From JBGSYN01 sp041750975 (GTDB lineage: Bacteria > Pseudomonadota > Alphaproteobacteria > Geminicoccales > Geminicoccaceae), in the NCBI GenBank assembly GCA_041750975.1, contig JBGSYN010000152.1, positions 1-38,410 on the forward strand: 38,410 nucleotides of DNA. Reading direction: 5' to 3'. Every line of letters starts with the position of its first letter. The stretch's first letter is position 1. Positions 1 through 7,652 of this stretch are shown in pieces. A program made the position numbers and the translations under genes. A model generated the notes under the pieces. That model saw only the letters and a list, made by a program, of their open reading frames with translations. It did no database searches and was not told the origin of the DNA.

Positions 1-122
1 CGCCTGCCGCAGCCGGCCTCGACGCCCTGGCCGACGAGTTGATGGCGCAGCTCCAGGGCATCGCCGAGCCCAGCCCCGAGCACATCGGCAAGGCCATCGC
101 CGCCCTCGCCAAGGCAGCATAA
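1..122 (+). CDS. C-terminal end of an unidentified protein (5' end outside the window)
   Basis: An open frame enters at the window edge (first full codon at base 3) and ends at TAA 120-122, giving 39 visible residues. They are Ala-rich and helical in character, ending in AIAALAKAA. The codons are GC-rich like those of the neighbours, so it is probably the true end of a gene. It is followed 53 bases later by a strong hairpin that would terminate it. The fragment is too short to assign a family and I do not recognise it. Confidence 0.5.
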   Translation, partial: PAAAGLDALADELMAQLQGIAEPSPEHIGKAIAALAKAA

Positions 123-174
123 CCGGGCCACGCCGGCAAGGGCGTGACGCCCAACCCAAACTCACCCCGGGAGC

Positions 175-199
175 ATGAGGGTGGTGGGACCACCCTCAT
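175..199. terminator. Bidirectional hairpin between convergent genes
   Basis: Bases 175-185 (ATGAGGGTGGT) pair perfectly with 189-199 around a GGG loop, an 11-bp stem. It lies between the plus-strand partial gene ending at 122 and the minus-strand sulfatase ending at 227, where a shared terminator is expected. Only short T stretches follow, so it may be a weak intrinsic or Rho-assisted terminator. Confidence 0.6.
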
Positions 200-226
200 C
201 ATCATACTTCAATCCCGCAAGTCGCA

Positions 227-1753
227 CTAAGCAGCCAGTGACGTCGGCTCCAGCCCGATCCGTGCGAGGGCTTCGGGCGGGCAGTCATTGGCCAGCATCA
301 GATCGCGCATGAGAGAAGCGAGGCGGCCTTCGATCTCGGGGTCGGTAACCGGCGTCACTTGCCCTGGATCGGCCTCGAGATCGAACAGCACTGTATCGGT
401 CTGGAGCAGGCTGCCGGGGCCGTAATTGTTGAACATCGGCGAGCGGTCGATTACCGGCACCCGCAACAGCGGCACCTCCTTGGTAAAGCTGAAGGGGTCC
501 GCAAGCCTGGCGGTCTTCAGCTCTTCCGGCGTGAACAGCGATTTCAGATGCGCCGGCATGACCGTGTATTGGTAGATTTCCTGCGTCTCAAGATCGGGCG
601 GATAACGGAAATAGGTACAGCGTCCGTCGGTCAGGTTCACGGCACCCCCGAAATAGCCGAAGATCGCCGCCTCGCGAGAGCCCTGGTTGCGTTCGATTGC
701 CGGCAGCACCGAGCGGCCCTGCATCTCGGCGGGCGCAGCGACGCCGAAAAGATCGAGGAAAGTCGGCGCCAGGTCGATGGTTTGTGTCAGCGCATCCCGC
801 CGCGTGCCGGCCTGATCGGCATGATGCGGGTGGGCCACGAAGAACGGGATATGAGCCACTTCCTCATACATGTTCATCCGGTTCTTCGCCCAGAAATCAT
901 GCTCCCCCAGGAGAAAGCCGTGATCGGTGGTCACGACCAGCGCCGTGTCATGCCAAAGTTCATGCGCGTCAAAGTAATCGAGCAGCCGGCCAAGGAGATC
1001 ATCGCACAAGGCCACGACCGCATAATAATTCGCCCGCAGCTCTTCGCACTCGTCTAGCATCTCGTCGATGCGGCCATAGCGCGGCCAATCCCGGATCGGC
1101 CCCTGCCAGTCCGTCTTGAACTGATCCCGAAACCGCTCGGGCGCGAAGAATGGCTCGTGCGGATCGAAGGTCTCGATCTGCAGCAGCCAATTGTCGGTCG
1201 CGCGATTGACATCGAGGAATTCGAAGCCCTTGTTGAAGCAGCTAACGGAAGGAAAATCATCCTCCTCCTTGATTGACTCGCGATTGACGATGTGCTGATA
1301 ATAAAGCTCGCGACGTCCCTCGCTGACCTGGCGCGGGTGATAGAGTTCCCGCAGCCTCTCCCAGTGAGGCTGGACCATCGCCTTCCACGGGTCCCGCTCC
1401 TGTCCACGGATGAACTCATAGGAATCGTAACGATTGTGATAGGTCGCCCCGCCGTCTTCCCAATAATGATAATGGTCCGTCACCAGATGGCTGTAGATGC
1501 CTTCCTCGAACAGCAGTTCCGGAAACGAATTGTCATAAGGTTCGAGTGGCCCCCAGCTCCGGTGCAGAAAGCTCAACCGCCCGGTCTGCATGTCGCGCCG
1601 CGCCGGCATACAGGGCATCGAGCCGACATAGTGCCGATCGAACGTCACCGCCTTTTCGGCCAGCCTCGTAAAATTCGGTGTCGGGATCTTGCCGCCGTAA
1701 CATTCGAGCGTGTGGCGGTTGAGCGAATCGAACAACACAAAGACACATTTCAT
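227..1753 (-). CDS. Type I sulfatase (formylglycine-dependent sulfatase family)
   Basis: Predicted to hydrolyse sulfate esters, using a formylglycine made from a cysteine. The signature C-x-P-x-R appears as CMPAR at residues 48-52, counted from the start used here. An N-terminal Asp (FDSLNRH, about residue 9) and the TTDHG block (Asp277, His278) fit metal and substrate ligands of the family, and Lys290 follows in WAKNR. The length of 508 aa is normal. I place the start at 1753 because the alkaline-phosphatase fold begins at once with MKCVFVLFD and a GGGAG-like site (AGGGAG) precedes it. An in-frame ATG at 1810 would add 19 unlike residues encoded by a duplicated leader. No signal peptide is visible, so it is probably cytoplasmic. 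It lies downstream of two ABC permeases on the same strand, which suggests an imported sulfated compound as substrate (inference). Confidence 0.9.
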   Translation of the reverse strand: MKCVFVLFDSLNRHTLECYGGKIPTPNFTRLAEKAVTFDRHYVGSMPCMPARRDMQTGRLSFLHRSWGPLEPYDNSFPELLFEEGIYSHLVTDHYHYWEDGGATYHNRYDSYEFIRGQERDPWKAMVQPHWERLRELYHPRQVSEGRRELYYQHIVNRESIKEEDDFPSVSCFNKGFEFLDVNRATDNWLLQIETFDPHEPFFAPERFRDQFKTDWQGPIRDWPRYGRIDEMLDECEELRANYYAVVALCDDLLGRLLDYFDAHELWHDTALVVTTDHGFLLGEHDFWAKNRMNMYEEVAHIPFFVAHPHHADQAGTRRDALTQTIDLAPTFLDLFGVAAPAEMQGRSVLPAIERNQGSREAAIFGYFGGAVNLTDGRCTYFRYPPDLETQEIYQYTVMPAHLKSLFTPEELKTARLADPFSFTKEVPLLRVPVIDRSPMFNNYGPGSLLQTDTVLFDLEADPGQVTPVTDPEIEGRLASLMRDLMLANDCPPEALARIGLEPTSLAA

Positions 1754-1796
1754 GACAAGCTCCCTGACCCTTTCATGACAAGCTCCCTGACCCTTT
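1751..1796 (-). repeat. Perfect 23-bp tandem duplication over the sulfatase start
   Basis: Bases 1751-1773 and 1774-1796 are identical. Each unit, read on the minus strand, carries AGGGAG and an ATG 8 bases later. The downstream unit supplies the sulfatase start. The upstream ATG (1776) opens an 8-codon minicistron (MKGSGSLS) whose TGA overlaps the sulfatase ATG as ATGA, the usual geometry of translational coupling. Confidence 0.85.
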
Positions 1797-1859
1797 TGAA
1801 CCGAACTCATCCCGCCAACCCGATCCTATCGCCAACATCTCGGGCCGTCGAGCCGCAAG

Positions 1860-1968
1860 AGGAAGGCGAGGGGGAATTCCGAATTCCCCCTCAACCCCCC
1901 ACGATCAGGAAGTCCAAGGATTCCGCACCGAACATGTCCGGGAGTTTGAGGGGATAGTATCCCCTCAA
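1860..1968. repeat. Intergenic palindrome copy A, with a second inverted palindrome
   Basis: A 12-bp perfect stem (1868-1879 with 1881-1892, single-base loop) reads GAGGGGGAATTC and its complement, then a CAACCCCCC flank. A second perfect palindrome, stem 1946-1956 with 1958-1968, reads TTGAGGGGATA. Its reverse complement carries a similar CTCAAAC flank, so the two look like an inverted pair about 53 bases apart. The second palindrome starts 16 bases after the stop of the downstream permease and may stabilise or end that mRNA. Related single copies occur at 5270, 10253 and 12290. Confidence 0.65.
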
Positions 1969-1983
1969 GAAAACCTTCTTTGC

Positions 1984-2814
1984 TTACTTCAACGCCCCCG
2001 CCGTGAGGCCGCGCACGATGTAGCGCTGGGCCACCAGCAGGAGGATCAGGGCCGGGATGATCGAGAGTGTCGCCGAGGCCGCCATCTCGGTGTATTTGAT
2101 CTCGAAGTCCTGGGCATATTTGGCGATCGCCACCGGCACCGTCGCCGTCTGTTTCAGGCTCAGATTAAGCGCTACCGGGAACTCGTTCCAGGAGAAGATG
2201 AAGACCAGCACGGCCGTTGCGGCAAGGCCGGGCATGACCAGAGGCACGATCACCTGCCTGAGCAGAGCCGGCGTGGTGGCGCCGTCGATCCGGGCCGCTT
2301 CCTCGAGCTCGACCGGCACTTCGCGCACGAACACACCCATCAGCCAGAGCGCCATCGGCAGGTTGAGCGTCGCATGGGCCAGGATCAATGCCGTGAAAGT
2401 GTTGTCGAGCCCGACATTGCGAAACATCGCGAACCAGGCGCCGGCAAGGGCGATGGGCGGGATCAGGTGGAATATGAGCGCCCAGCCGAGCAGCGAATGC
2501 ACGACCCAGCGGGGCCAGCGCATCCGGTGCATGGAATAAGCACCGAGCGTCGCCACCGTCAGGCACAAGGCCGTGCTTAAGGAGCCCACGATCAAGGAAT
2601 TGCGGAAATTCAAGAGATATTCGGAGGTTTTGCTGAACAGCACTTCCTCGAAATTGAACAGCTCCGGGTCGAACCAGAACTGGCCCATCAGAAGCGAGAT
2701 CTGCGTCCTGAAGCCGGCGCCGACGATCCAGATCACGGGGCCGATGACAATGACGACGGCGCCGATCAACAACAGATGGACCCACCAGGTCCGAACGCCC
2801 ACTGTACCCGTCAT
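1984..2814 (-). CDS. ABC transporter permease, MalG/UgpE-like (carbohydrate uptake family)
   Basis: Inner-membrane half of a binding-protein-dependent importer. The 276-aa protein has about six hydrophobic segments, beginning with WWVHLLLIGAVVIVIGPVIW at the N-terminus. The cytoplasmic EAA loop that docks on the ATPase is clear: EEAARIDGATTPALLRQVI, followed by P-L. The start at 2814 is chosen because its ATG overlaps the stop of the upstream permease as ATGA. The frame is open further upstream but encodes arginine-rich, non-membrane sequence there. It is cotranscribed with the upstream permease and the binding protein. The substrate cannot be read from the sequence; MalG-type permeases usually move sugars or glycerol phosphates. 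Confidence 0.92.
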   Translation of the reverse strand: MTGTVGVRTWWVHLLLIGAVVIVIGPVIWIVGAGFRTQISLLMGQFWFDPELFNFEEVLFSKTSEYLLNFRNSLIVGSLSTALCLTVATLGAYSMHRMRWPRWVVHSLLGWALIFHLIPPIALAGAWFAMFRNVGLDNTFTALILAHATLNLPMALWLMGVFVREVPVELEEAARIDGATTPALLRQVIVPLVMPGLAATAVLVFIFSWNEFPVALNLSLKQTATVPVAIAKYAQDFEIKYTEMAASATLSIIPALILLLVAQRYIVRGLTAGALK

Positions 2815-3758
2815 GCGCCCGCCTTCCGTCGCTTTCGGGCCGAAAGTGTCAGCACCAGCAGCATCAGCACGATGAAGATCGTGACGACCGAGAGGGCCGA
2901 GCCGAAGCCGATCCGGTCCTCGGTGAAGAAGCGCTGATAGATCGTGAAGCTGACGACTTCGGTCGCCGTTCCCGGCCCGCCGCTGGTCAAGAGGAACACT
3001 TCGTCGAACACCTTGAAGGCGACGATCATCCTGAAAACGAACGTGACGAGGATGGCCGGCCACATCATCGGCAGGGTGATCCGAAACAGCTCCTGCCAGA
3101 AGCTGGCGCCGTCGATCTTCGCAGCCTCGTAAACGTCCTGCGGCAACCCTTCGATGCTGGCCAGAAGCAGGAGAAAGCAGAACGGAGTCCAGTGCCAGAT
3201 ATCGACGATGATGACCGACAAGAGGGCGGTCTCGTACTGGCCGAGCCAGTCCTGCGCCGGGATGCTGACGATCCCGATGAGCTGGTTGATGATGCCGAAA
3301 TCGAAATTGTACATCAACTTCCAGATGGCGCCGATGACGATGCCGGGGATCAGGATCGGCAGGATGAAGACCGCCCGATAGAATGTCCGACCGCGGGTGA
3401 TGCGCGAGCAGAAAAGGGCGAGGCCGAAGCCCAGCACCATCTCGGCACTGGTCGCCGCCACGACGAAAATCAGGGTGTTCCGGATGCCGGCGAGAAAGAG
3501 ATTGTCGCCCCAGATATCGCGGTAGTTCTGCAGGCCCACCGGCGTGAGCACCATGCTGCCTTGGGCCCAGCCGACATTGAAAAAGCTCATATAGAGCATG
3601 TTGGCGAGCGGCAGGATTGTCAGCAGCGCAAAGACGATGACGGTCGGCGATAGCGTCAACCAGCGCCAGCTGGCCTCGTCCTGCAGGTTTGCGGAGGCCG
3701 GACCTGTCTTAACGCCGGCCGCCGGCTCGTCAATCCCCCGGATTTCAGAGGTCGCCAC
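2811..3758 (-). CDS. ABC transporter permease, MalF/UgpA-like (carbohydrate uptake family)
   Basis: Partner permease of the following gene. The 315-aa protein has a roughly 30-residue hydrophilic N-terminus, a first membrane segment (LTLSPTVIVFALLTILPLA) and about five more. The EAA loop is present as YEAAKIDGASFWQELFRI, then T-L-P. The combination of a MalF-like and a MalG-like subunit with an upstream binding protein defines a CUT1-type sugar importer. The gene ends in an ATGA overlap with the second permease and starts 40 bases after the binding protein stop. An ATP-binding subunit would be needed for function but is not encoded nearby. Confidence 0.92.
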   Translation of the reverse strand: MATSEIRGIDEPAAGVKTGPASANLQDEASWRWLTLSPTVIVFALLTILPLANMLYMSFFNVGWAQGSMVLTPVGLQNYRDIWGDNLFLAGIRNTLIFVVAATSAEMVLGFGLALFCSRITRGRTFYRAVFILPILIPGIVIGAIWKLMYNFDFGIINQLIGIVSIPAQDWLGQYETALLSVIIVDIWHWTPFCFLLLLASIEGLPQDVYEAAKIDGASFWQELFRITLPMMWPAILVTFVFRMIVAFKVFDEVFLLTSGGPGTATEVVSFTIYQRFFTEDRIGFGSALSVVTIFIVLMLLVLTLSARKRRKAGA

Positions 3759-3798
3759 GAGCCAGCTCCGGATGCTGCGTCAAGCGGTTCCTCGCGCC

Positions 3799-5163
3799 CT
3801 ATTCCGCCAAGGGCTCGAGCATGCCGGTCCGATAGCCATAGCGCTGCATAACCTCGTGGATCTGCTCGGCCATGGTGTTGAGCGCCACCGCGGTCGAGGT
3901 CTCGCCCGCAATCGCCCGGTTGAGCTCGAGCTCGAGAATGGCGATGACCTCGGCCGCTTCGGGGAAGGTGTAGATGTTCACGGCCAGCGGCAGCCCCTTT
4001 TTCATGGGTGCCATCCAGCGGAACTCGCGCTCGTTCGAGATCTCGCTGTCATAGGCCGCCAGACTTACGGGCACGCCGCCGCATTCAGCGAACTTGATCT
4101 GGGACTCGGGCGTCTGATACCATTTGAAAAACTCGACCGCCGCCTGCTTCCGTTCCTCCGGCACATTGTGCGAAATGCCGCCGAGCCAGTGACCGAAGGC
4201 CGGTGCCGAAGGATAGCCGGGCGCGTGGGGCGGCACCGTCAGATTGACTTTATCGACGACGATCGACTTGTTGGGATCGTCCATCTGTGGCCAGGCCGCG
4301 ATCACGGTCATGATGTGCCCCGCTTTGCCCGTGACCATGGCCTGGATAACCTCGGCCTGATCCAGGCTCGCGGTATTGGGATGCCCGGCCTCGGCCGCGA
4401 GCTGGATGTAGTAGTCGAGCGCCTGCTTGCCTTTGGGGCTGTTCAGAGTGACCGTGAAGTCGCCGCTGTTCTGATCAGCGAAAATCTTGCCGCCGTGCCC
4501 GTAAAGATAGGGATAGAAGTCGTAGGCTACCGTATGCGGTCCGCGGGCGCCGCGCTGGACGATGCCATAGCGTTCGGGCGGGTTGTGCAGCGCCTGCGCG
4601 TTGTTCAACAAATCCTCGAAGGTCTCCGGGACTTCGAGCCCATACTCCTCGTAGAGATCCTCCCGATACATCAAGAGCGGAATGAGCGGGGCGATCGGCA
4701 TCGACATCAGTTTGCCGCTCTCGGGATCCGACGAGCCCGTCGCCGCATCGAAATAAACGGTGTCGTCATTGCTATCGACTGCGGGATCGAGCTCGAAGCT
4801 GGGATCGATATCAGTGATCGGCGTCACGAAGCCGCCGTGATACATCTCCGAATACCAGCCCGAATTCATGATCAGGATGTCGTAAAGCCCGTCTGCGGCG
4901 CGCACCGAATTGCGCTGCTTCTCGAGCGAGCCTGCGAACGGATTGACGTCGAGCTCGACCACATTGCCGGTCTCGTCCTCATAGGTCTCGACAATGCAGC
5001 GAAAGCCCTCGAACCAGGGCGATTGATTGATGACAATGGTGATCGGCGCCACCTCCTGCGCCTGCAACCGACCCGGCAGAGATGCAGCACTGACCAGCAT
5101 CGATGTGCCGAGCAACAGGCTCAAAACGCGCGGACTGCTGTTGCCGAAGCGGGAAATTCTCAT
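3799..5163 (-). CDS. Extracellular substrate-binding protein of a sugar-type ABC transporter
   Basis: Periplasmic solute-binding protein of the family 1 (UgpB/MalE) type, which captures the ligand for the two permeases encoded downstream. From the ATG at 5163 the protein is 454 aa with a typical Sec signal: RISRF, a hydrophobic stretch to about residue 28, and a likely cleavage after LQA (residue 35). A GGGAG ribosome binding site lies 8-9 bases before this ATG. The open frame continues upstream to 5262, but that part is not signal-like. Family-typical segments include a TGKAGHIMTV-type hinge region and EFFKWYQTPE near the C-terminus. It is the first gene of the transporter-sulfatase set, so expression probably starts upstream of 5163. 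Confidence 0.9.
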   Translation of the reverse strand: MRISRFGNSSPRVLSLLLGTSMLVSAASLPGRLQAQEVAPITIVINQSPWFEGFRCIVETYEDETGNVVELDVNPFAGSLEKQRNSVRAADGLYDILIMNSGWYSEMYHGGFVTPITDIDPSFELDPAVDSNDDTVYFDAATGSSDPESGKLMSMPIAPLIPLLMYREDLYEEYGLEVPETFEDLLNNAQALHNPPERYGIVQRGARGPHTVAYDFYPYLYGHGGKIFADQNSGDFTVTLNSPKGKQALDYYIQLAAEAGHPNTASLDQAEVIQAMVTGKAGHIMTVIAAWPQMDDPNKSIVVDKVNLTVPPHAPGYPSAPAFGHWLGGISHNVPEERKQAAVEFFKWYQTPESQIKFAECGGVPVSLAAYDSEISNEREFRWMAPMKKGLPLAVNIYTFPEAAEVIAILELELNRAIAGETSTAVALNTMAEQIHEVMQRYGYRTGMLEPLAE

Positions 5164-5462
5164 GTCTTGTGCTCCCTTCAACGATGATTCGCTGTTGGGC
5201 CGCAAAGTTGCAGCTTTCACCCATCCAGACAATGAGTAATTACCGATACGGCGAGGGCTCAAAACGAAGGCAGGGCAGGGGGAAATCCGATTTCCCCCCT
5301 GAAACCCCCGCGATGGGTTCGGGGCGGGAGCCGACTACTTTAAAGTTCAGACTAAGTGAATATACTTGCCGGATGAAACAGCCGGTTTGATCGCGCATGA
5401 TTACTGTCGGCGCCTTCGAACCCAAGAAACGCTTTGGGTTTATTTCGGTGCGAGTCGGGCAT
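5164..5462. other. Intergenic region upstream of the binding-protein gene
   Basis: No convincing gene is seen. The stretch holds palindrome copy B and a small hairpin, AACCCAA (5420-5426) with TTGGGTT (5435-5441), followed on the plus strand by TATTT. The promoter of the transporter set must lie here, but I could not find a clear -35/-10 pair. Confidence 0.4.
5270..5314 (+). repeat. Intergenic palindrome copy B
   Basis: Bases 5278-5287 (GGGGGAAATC) pair with 5289-5298 around a single-base loop, followed by a GAAACCCCCGCG flank. Core and flank match copy A in the same orientation, and copies C and D in reverse orientation. Confidence 0.65.
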
Positions 5463-5967
5463 GGTGAAGCGTCGTCCTGGGATCGGCGCGAACCATCGCG
5501 ACTTCCACCGGCCGGCAACCAGCCTCCGATTCTCCAGATGGCGCAACCGCTTCAACGGGTCTTAGACATCCAACCAACCAGCCCGACGGCCCATCCAATC
5601 CGTCCATCCCCCGCACTCTTTTCAGCGCTAATTCCCACCATCCGGTAGGCTTCTTGAGATCTCCAGGTGATGATCGGAACGAACCTGGCGGCTCCAGTTC
5701 GGTCTCTATCGGCAGGCGTCCCGTCACCGAACGTGATCTCTTCAATGTGCTCGACAAAGTTGTCATGGTCGAAACCGCCTTGCTTGGGCTCTCTTCGCAA
5801 TAGGAACCCGGCTGAATGAGGCTCTTGGGCACGAAGCCCATATCTATGCCGCAGCAACCGACGTTTTCGACTTGCGCTATGTGTTCCGTGCAACGGTCCG
5901 CGCCGGCGACATCTGCGGCTATACCTATTTTCCGGACGATCCTGAGCGGCCGTCCGAGCCCCCATGA
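5463..5967 (+). pseudogene. Degenerate plus-strand coding relic of unknown function
   Basis: One frame runs to a TAG at 5801-5803 and contains TERDLFNVLDKVVMVETALL. A second frame then carries on to TGA at 5965-5967 with natural-looking residues: EALGHEAHIYAAATDV, then FRATVRAGDICGYTYF. This looks like one gene split by a frameshift near 5770-5800. Both ends resemble the small reading frame at 6450-6620 (MVExxLL near the start, AxDExSGY or AGDICGY near the end). I do not recognise the family. The opposite strand is also open in places, so coding here is tentative. Confidence 0.35.
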
Positions 5968-6078
5968 TTCAACGCTTGCGGCATCCTATTCTTCCGGCCC
6001 ACCCCCGGGCTGTCTTCTCCGCGAAAGATGCGTCGCCGTTGTGGGCGCCACGCGAGACTTCTTCTGATCGGTTAAACT

Positions 6079-6381
6079 TCATGCCGCGCCAATGACGTAC
6101 GACATCGGTCGTGCAAGCCGGCTATCGCTTGACAGCAAGGCCGCCACGCCATTGAGTTGGTGGCAATCGATATGTCTTCGCCGCGATCCGTCCTCAGACC
6201 GGAAGAGCGCAATTTCTTCGTCGGTTTGCGAACCCAACCCTTCCGGCACATCGTCTAATTCGCGATAAGCCAGGAGGCCACCGTCGGAAAAGATGCGAAC
6301 GCCGTGAAATTCGAGCTTGATCCGGCGGTCAAAGGTCGGCCTCAAAGTAGGGTCTTTACCTTCGCCCTTCGCGTCCGCCAT
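6079..6381 (-). pseudogene. N-terminal fragment of an IS1380-family transposase
   Basis: The translation contains FDRRIKLEFHGVRIFSDGG followed by LLAYRELDD, the characteristic N-terminus of IS1380-type DDE transposases. After about residue 50 the match decays, and the frame stops near residue 100 where full proteins reach about 450. The catalytic domain is missing. No terminal repeats were found around it, so this is an old deletion relic. It lies between two other broken sequences, next to the IS481 copy, in a zone of repeated insertion. Confidence 0.7.
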
Positions 6382-6449
6382 TCCAGGCTCGCTCCGTCGC
6401 CTCCACCGTACTAAATGGTCTGGCGAAATCGGCTGCGATCGTCAGCAGA

Positions 6450-6620
6450 ATGCCGTTTAACTTGCGGATTGTTGGTTTCGATGTCCTTAAAAAGCTTGGC
6501 ATGGTCGAAGCGAGCTTGCTGAAAAAGCTTCTGGACTATGCTCCCGCGTCTGACGTGTCGGAGCCGGGCCACGAGCTCGGCGCAGCGGTGCAGGCTGACG
6601 AGATCTCCGGCTACTGTTAG
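6450..6620 (+). pseudogene. Short unidentified reading frame, possible relic of the 5463-5967 family
   Basis: ATG 6450 to TAG 6618-6620 gives 56 residues, with GFDVLKKLGMVEASLLKKLL in the first half and AAVQADEISGYC at the end. At DNA level, ATGGTCGAA-n5-CTTGCT and an ATCT-CGGCTA block are shared in order with 5765-5920, with the spacing shortened by about 44 bases. It may be a shrunken second copy of the same gene. It ends 23 bases before the IS481 element. The opposite strand is also open, so its reality is uncertain. Confidence 0.3.
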
Positions 6621-6638
6621 CACCGACGTAAAACTGAC

Positions 6639-7596
6639 CTAGGTGTTTAGTCCCGGCATGTGGTGGACGGGATTGGAATGGAATCGTTTTGGTTCTTCGG
6701 TCCAGCAATTGGTGATGAATTCGAAAGGCGTGAGCCCCTTCAGGGTCTTCAGGCGCCTGGCATGGTTGTAGGCGTCGAGAAAGATCTGCAGGTGCAGTCG
6801 GAGGCGATCGTGGCTGTCATAGGGGTACCTCTTGACGGTCGCCTCTTTGAGGGTGCGGTTCATGCGCTCGACCTGCCGTTAGTCCAAGGATGATTGGGCT
6901 TCGTCAGCCGGTGTTCGATCGCATGACGCTGGCAGGCCCACTCGAAGGGATGGCCGCGCAGTATCGCCGTGAAGCCTTTTCTGTTCTTCGGCAGATCAGC
7001 GAACTGGATGCCGTTATCGGTGAGCACGGTGTGGATCCTGTAGGGTACGGCCGCTGCCAGAGCGTCCAGAAACGCAACTGCAGTCTCCGTATTGGCTTTC
7101 TCCTCAAGTCTGACGAAGGCGAGGTTCGATCGATCGCCACGAACATGTGCAGTTTGCCGTCCTCGGTGCGCAACTCGGCGATGTCGAGATGAAAGAAGCC
7201 GATCGGGTAGCGTTTGAACGTCTTCTTCGGTTCGGCCTCGCTCTTGAGGTCAGGCAGCCGCGCGATGCCGTGGCGCAGGAACAGCCGGTGCAGGCTGGAG
7301 CGCGTCAGGTGCGGAATGCTGGCCTGCAGGGCATAAAGGCAGTCATCCAGCGGCAGCAGCGTGTGCTTGCGAAAGACAACGCACGCCGCTTCTTCCTCTG
7401 CCGACAGAACCGTCGACCGTGGCGCCTTCGGCCCGATCGGCTCGTCTTCGACCGATGCTCGCTTGCGCCATTTGCGGACGGTCTTCGGATTTACCCCATA
7501 CCGTTCGGCGAGTGCCGCGATCGAAGCCTACGATCGCTGTATTGCAGCTCGGACCGCGTACGTCGTCGTGGCGCTGCCGTGCAGTATCTGGCCCAT
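6639..7596 (-). pseudogene. IS481 transposase, disrupted by one stop codon and two frameshifts
   Basis: Reading the minus strand from ATG 7596 gives the standard IS481 N-terminus (MGQILHGSATTT). It continues with a helix-turn-helix (NPKTVRKWRKRA), then FKRYPIGFFHLDIAE, which carries the first catalytic Asp, and TVLTDNGIQFAD, which carries the second. The C-terminus is YNHARRLKTLKGLTPFEF and ends HMPGLNT, the family's usual end. An in-frame TAG replaces codon 23 (7530-7528). The frame shifts around 7118-7126, just after AIDRTS, and again around 6873-6876, where GQVERMN is expected. The stop codon TAG 6641-6639 lies in the flanking CCTAG, outside the 18-bp repeat. No full-length protein can be made. 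Confidence 0.9.
6644..6661. repeat. IS481 left terminal inverted repeat
   Basis: 18 bp, perfect inverted match to 7635-7652. Three or more further bases outward also match because the target duplication CCTAGG is itself palindromic. Confidence 0.85.
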
Positions 7597-7634
7597 AGGT
7601 TGTCCCTCATGTGACAGCATATTCCTACACCATT

Positions 7635-7652
7635 ACATGCCGGGACTAAACA
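7635..7652. repeat. IS481 right terminal inverted repeat
   Basis: 18 bp, perfect inverted match to 6644-6661. It lies 38 bases upstream of the transposase ATG. Confidence 0.85.

Larger units (their letters stand above)
6644..7652 (-). mobile_element. IS481-family insertion sequence, complete ends, inactive
   Basis: The element is 1009 bp with perfect 18-bp terminal inverted repeats starting TGTTTAGTCCCGG and ending ACA, the TGT...ACA ends usual for IS481 elements. Flanking bases CCTAGG (6638-6643) and CCTAGA (7653-7658) match 5 of 6 and are a probable target duplication; alternatively they extend the repeat to 23 bp. Its single transposase frame is disabled. It is inserted into the 3' part of a hypothetical gene on the same strand. 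Confidence 0.85.

Noticed and set aside
1754..1810. Sulfatase start at 1810
   Set aside because: The added residues come from the duplicated leader and have no similarity to a sulfatase N-terminus. The start at 1753 has a proper ribosome binding site.
3598..5187. Long plus-strand open frame (529 codons) antisense to the binding-protein gene
   Set aside because: It is the codon-position mirror of a GC-rich gene: rich in Arg, His and Asp, with no domain. The minus strand encodes a clear substrate-binding protein with a signal peptide.
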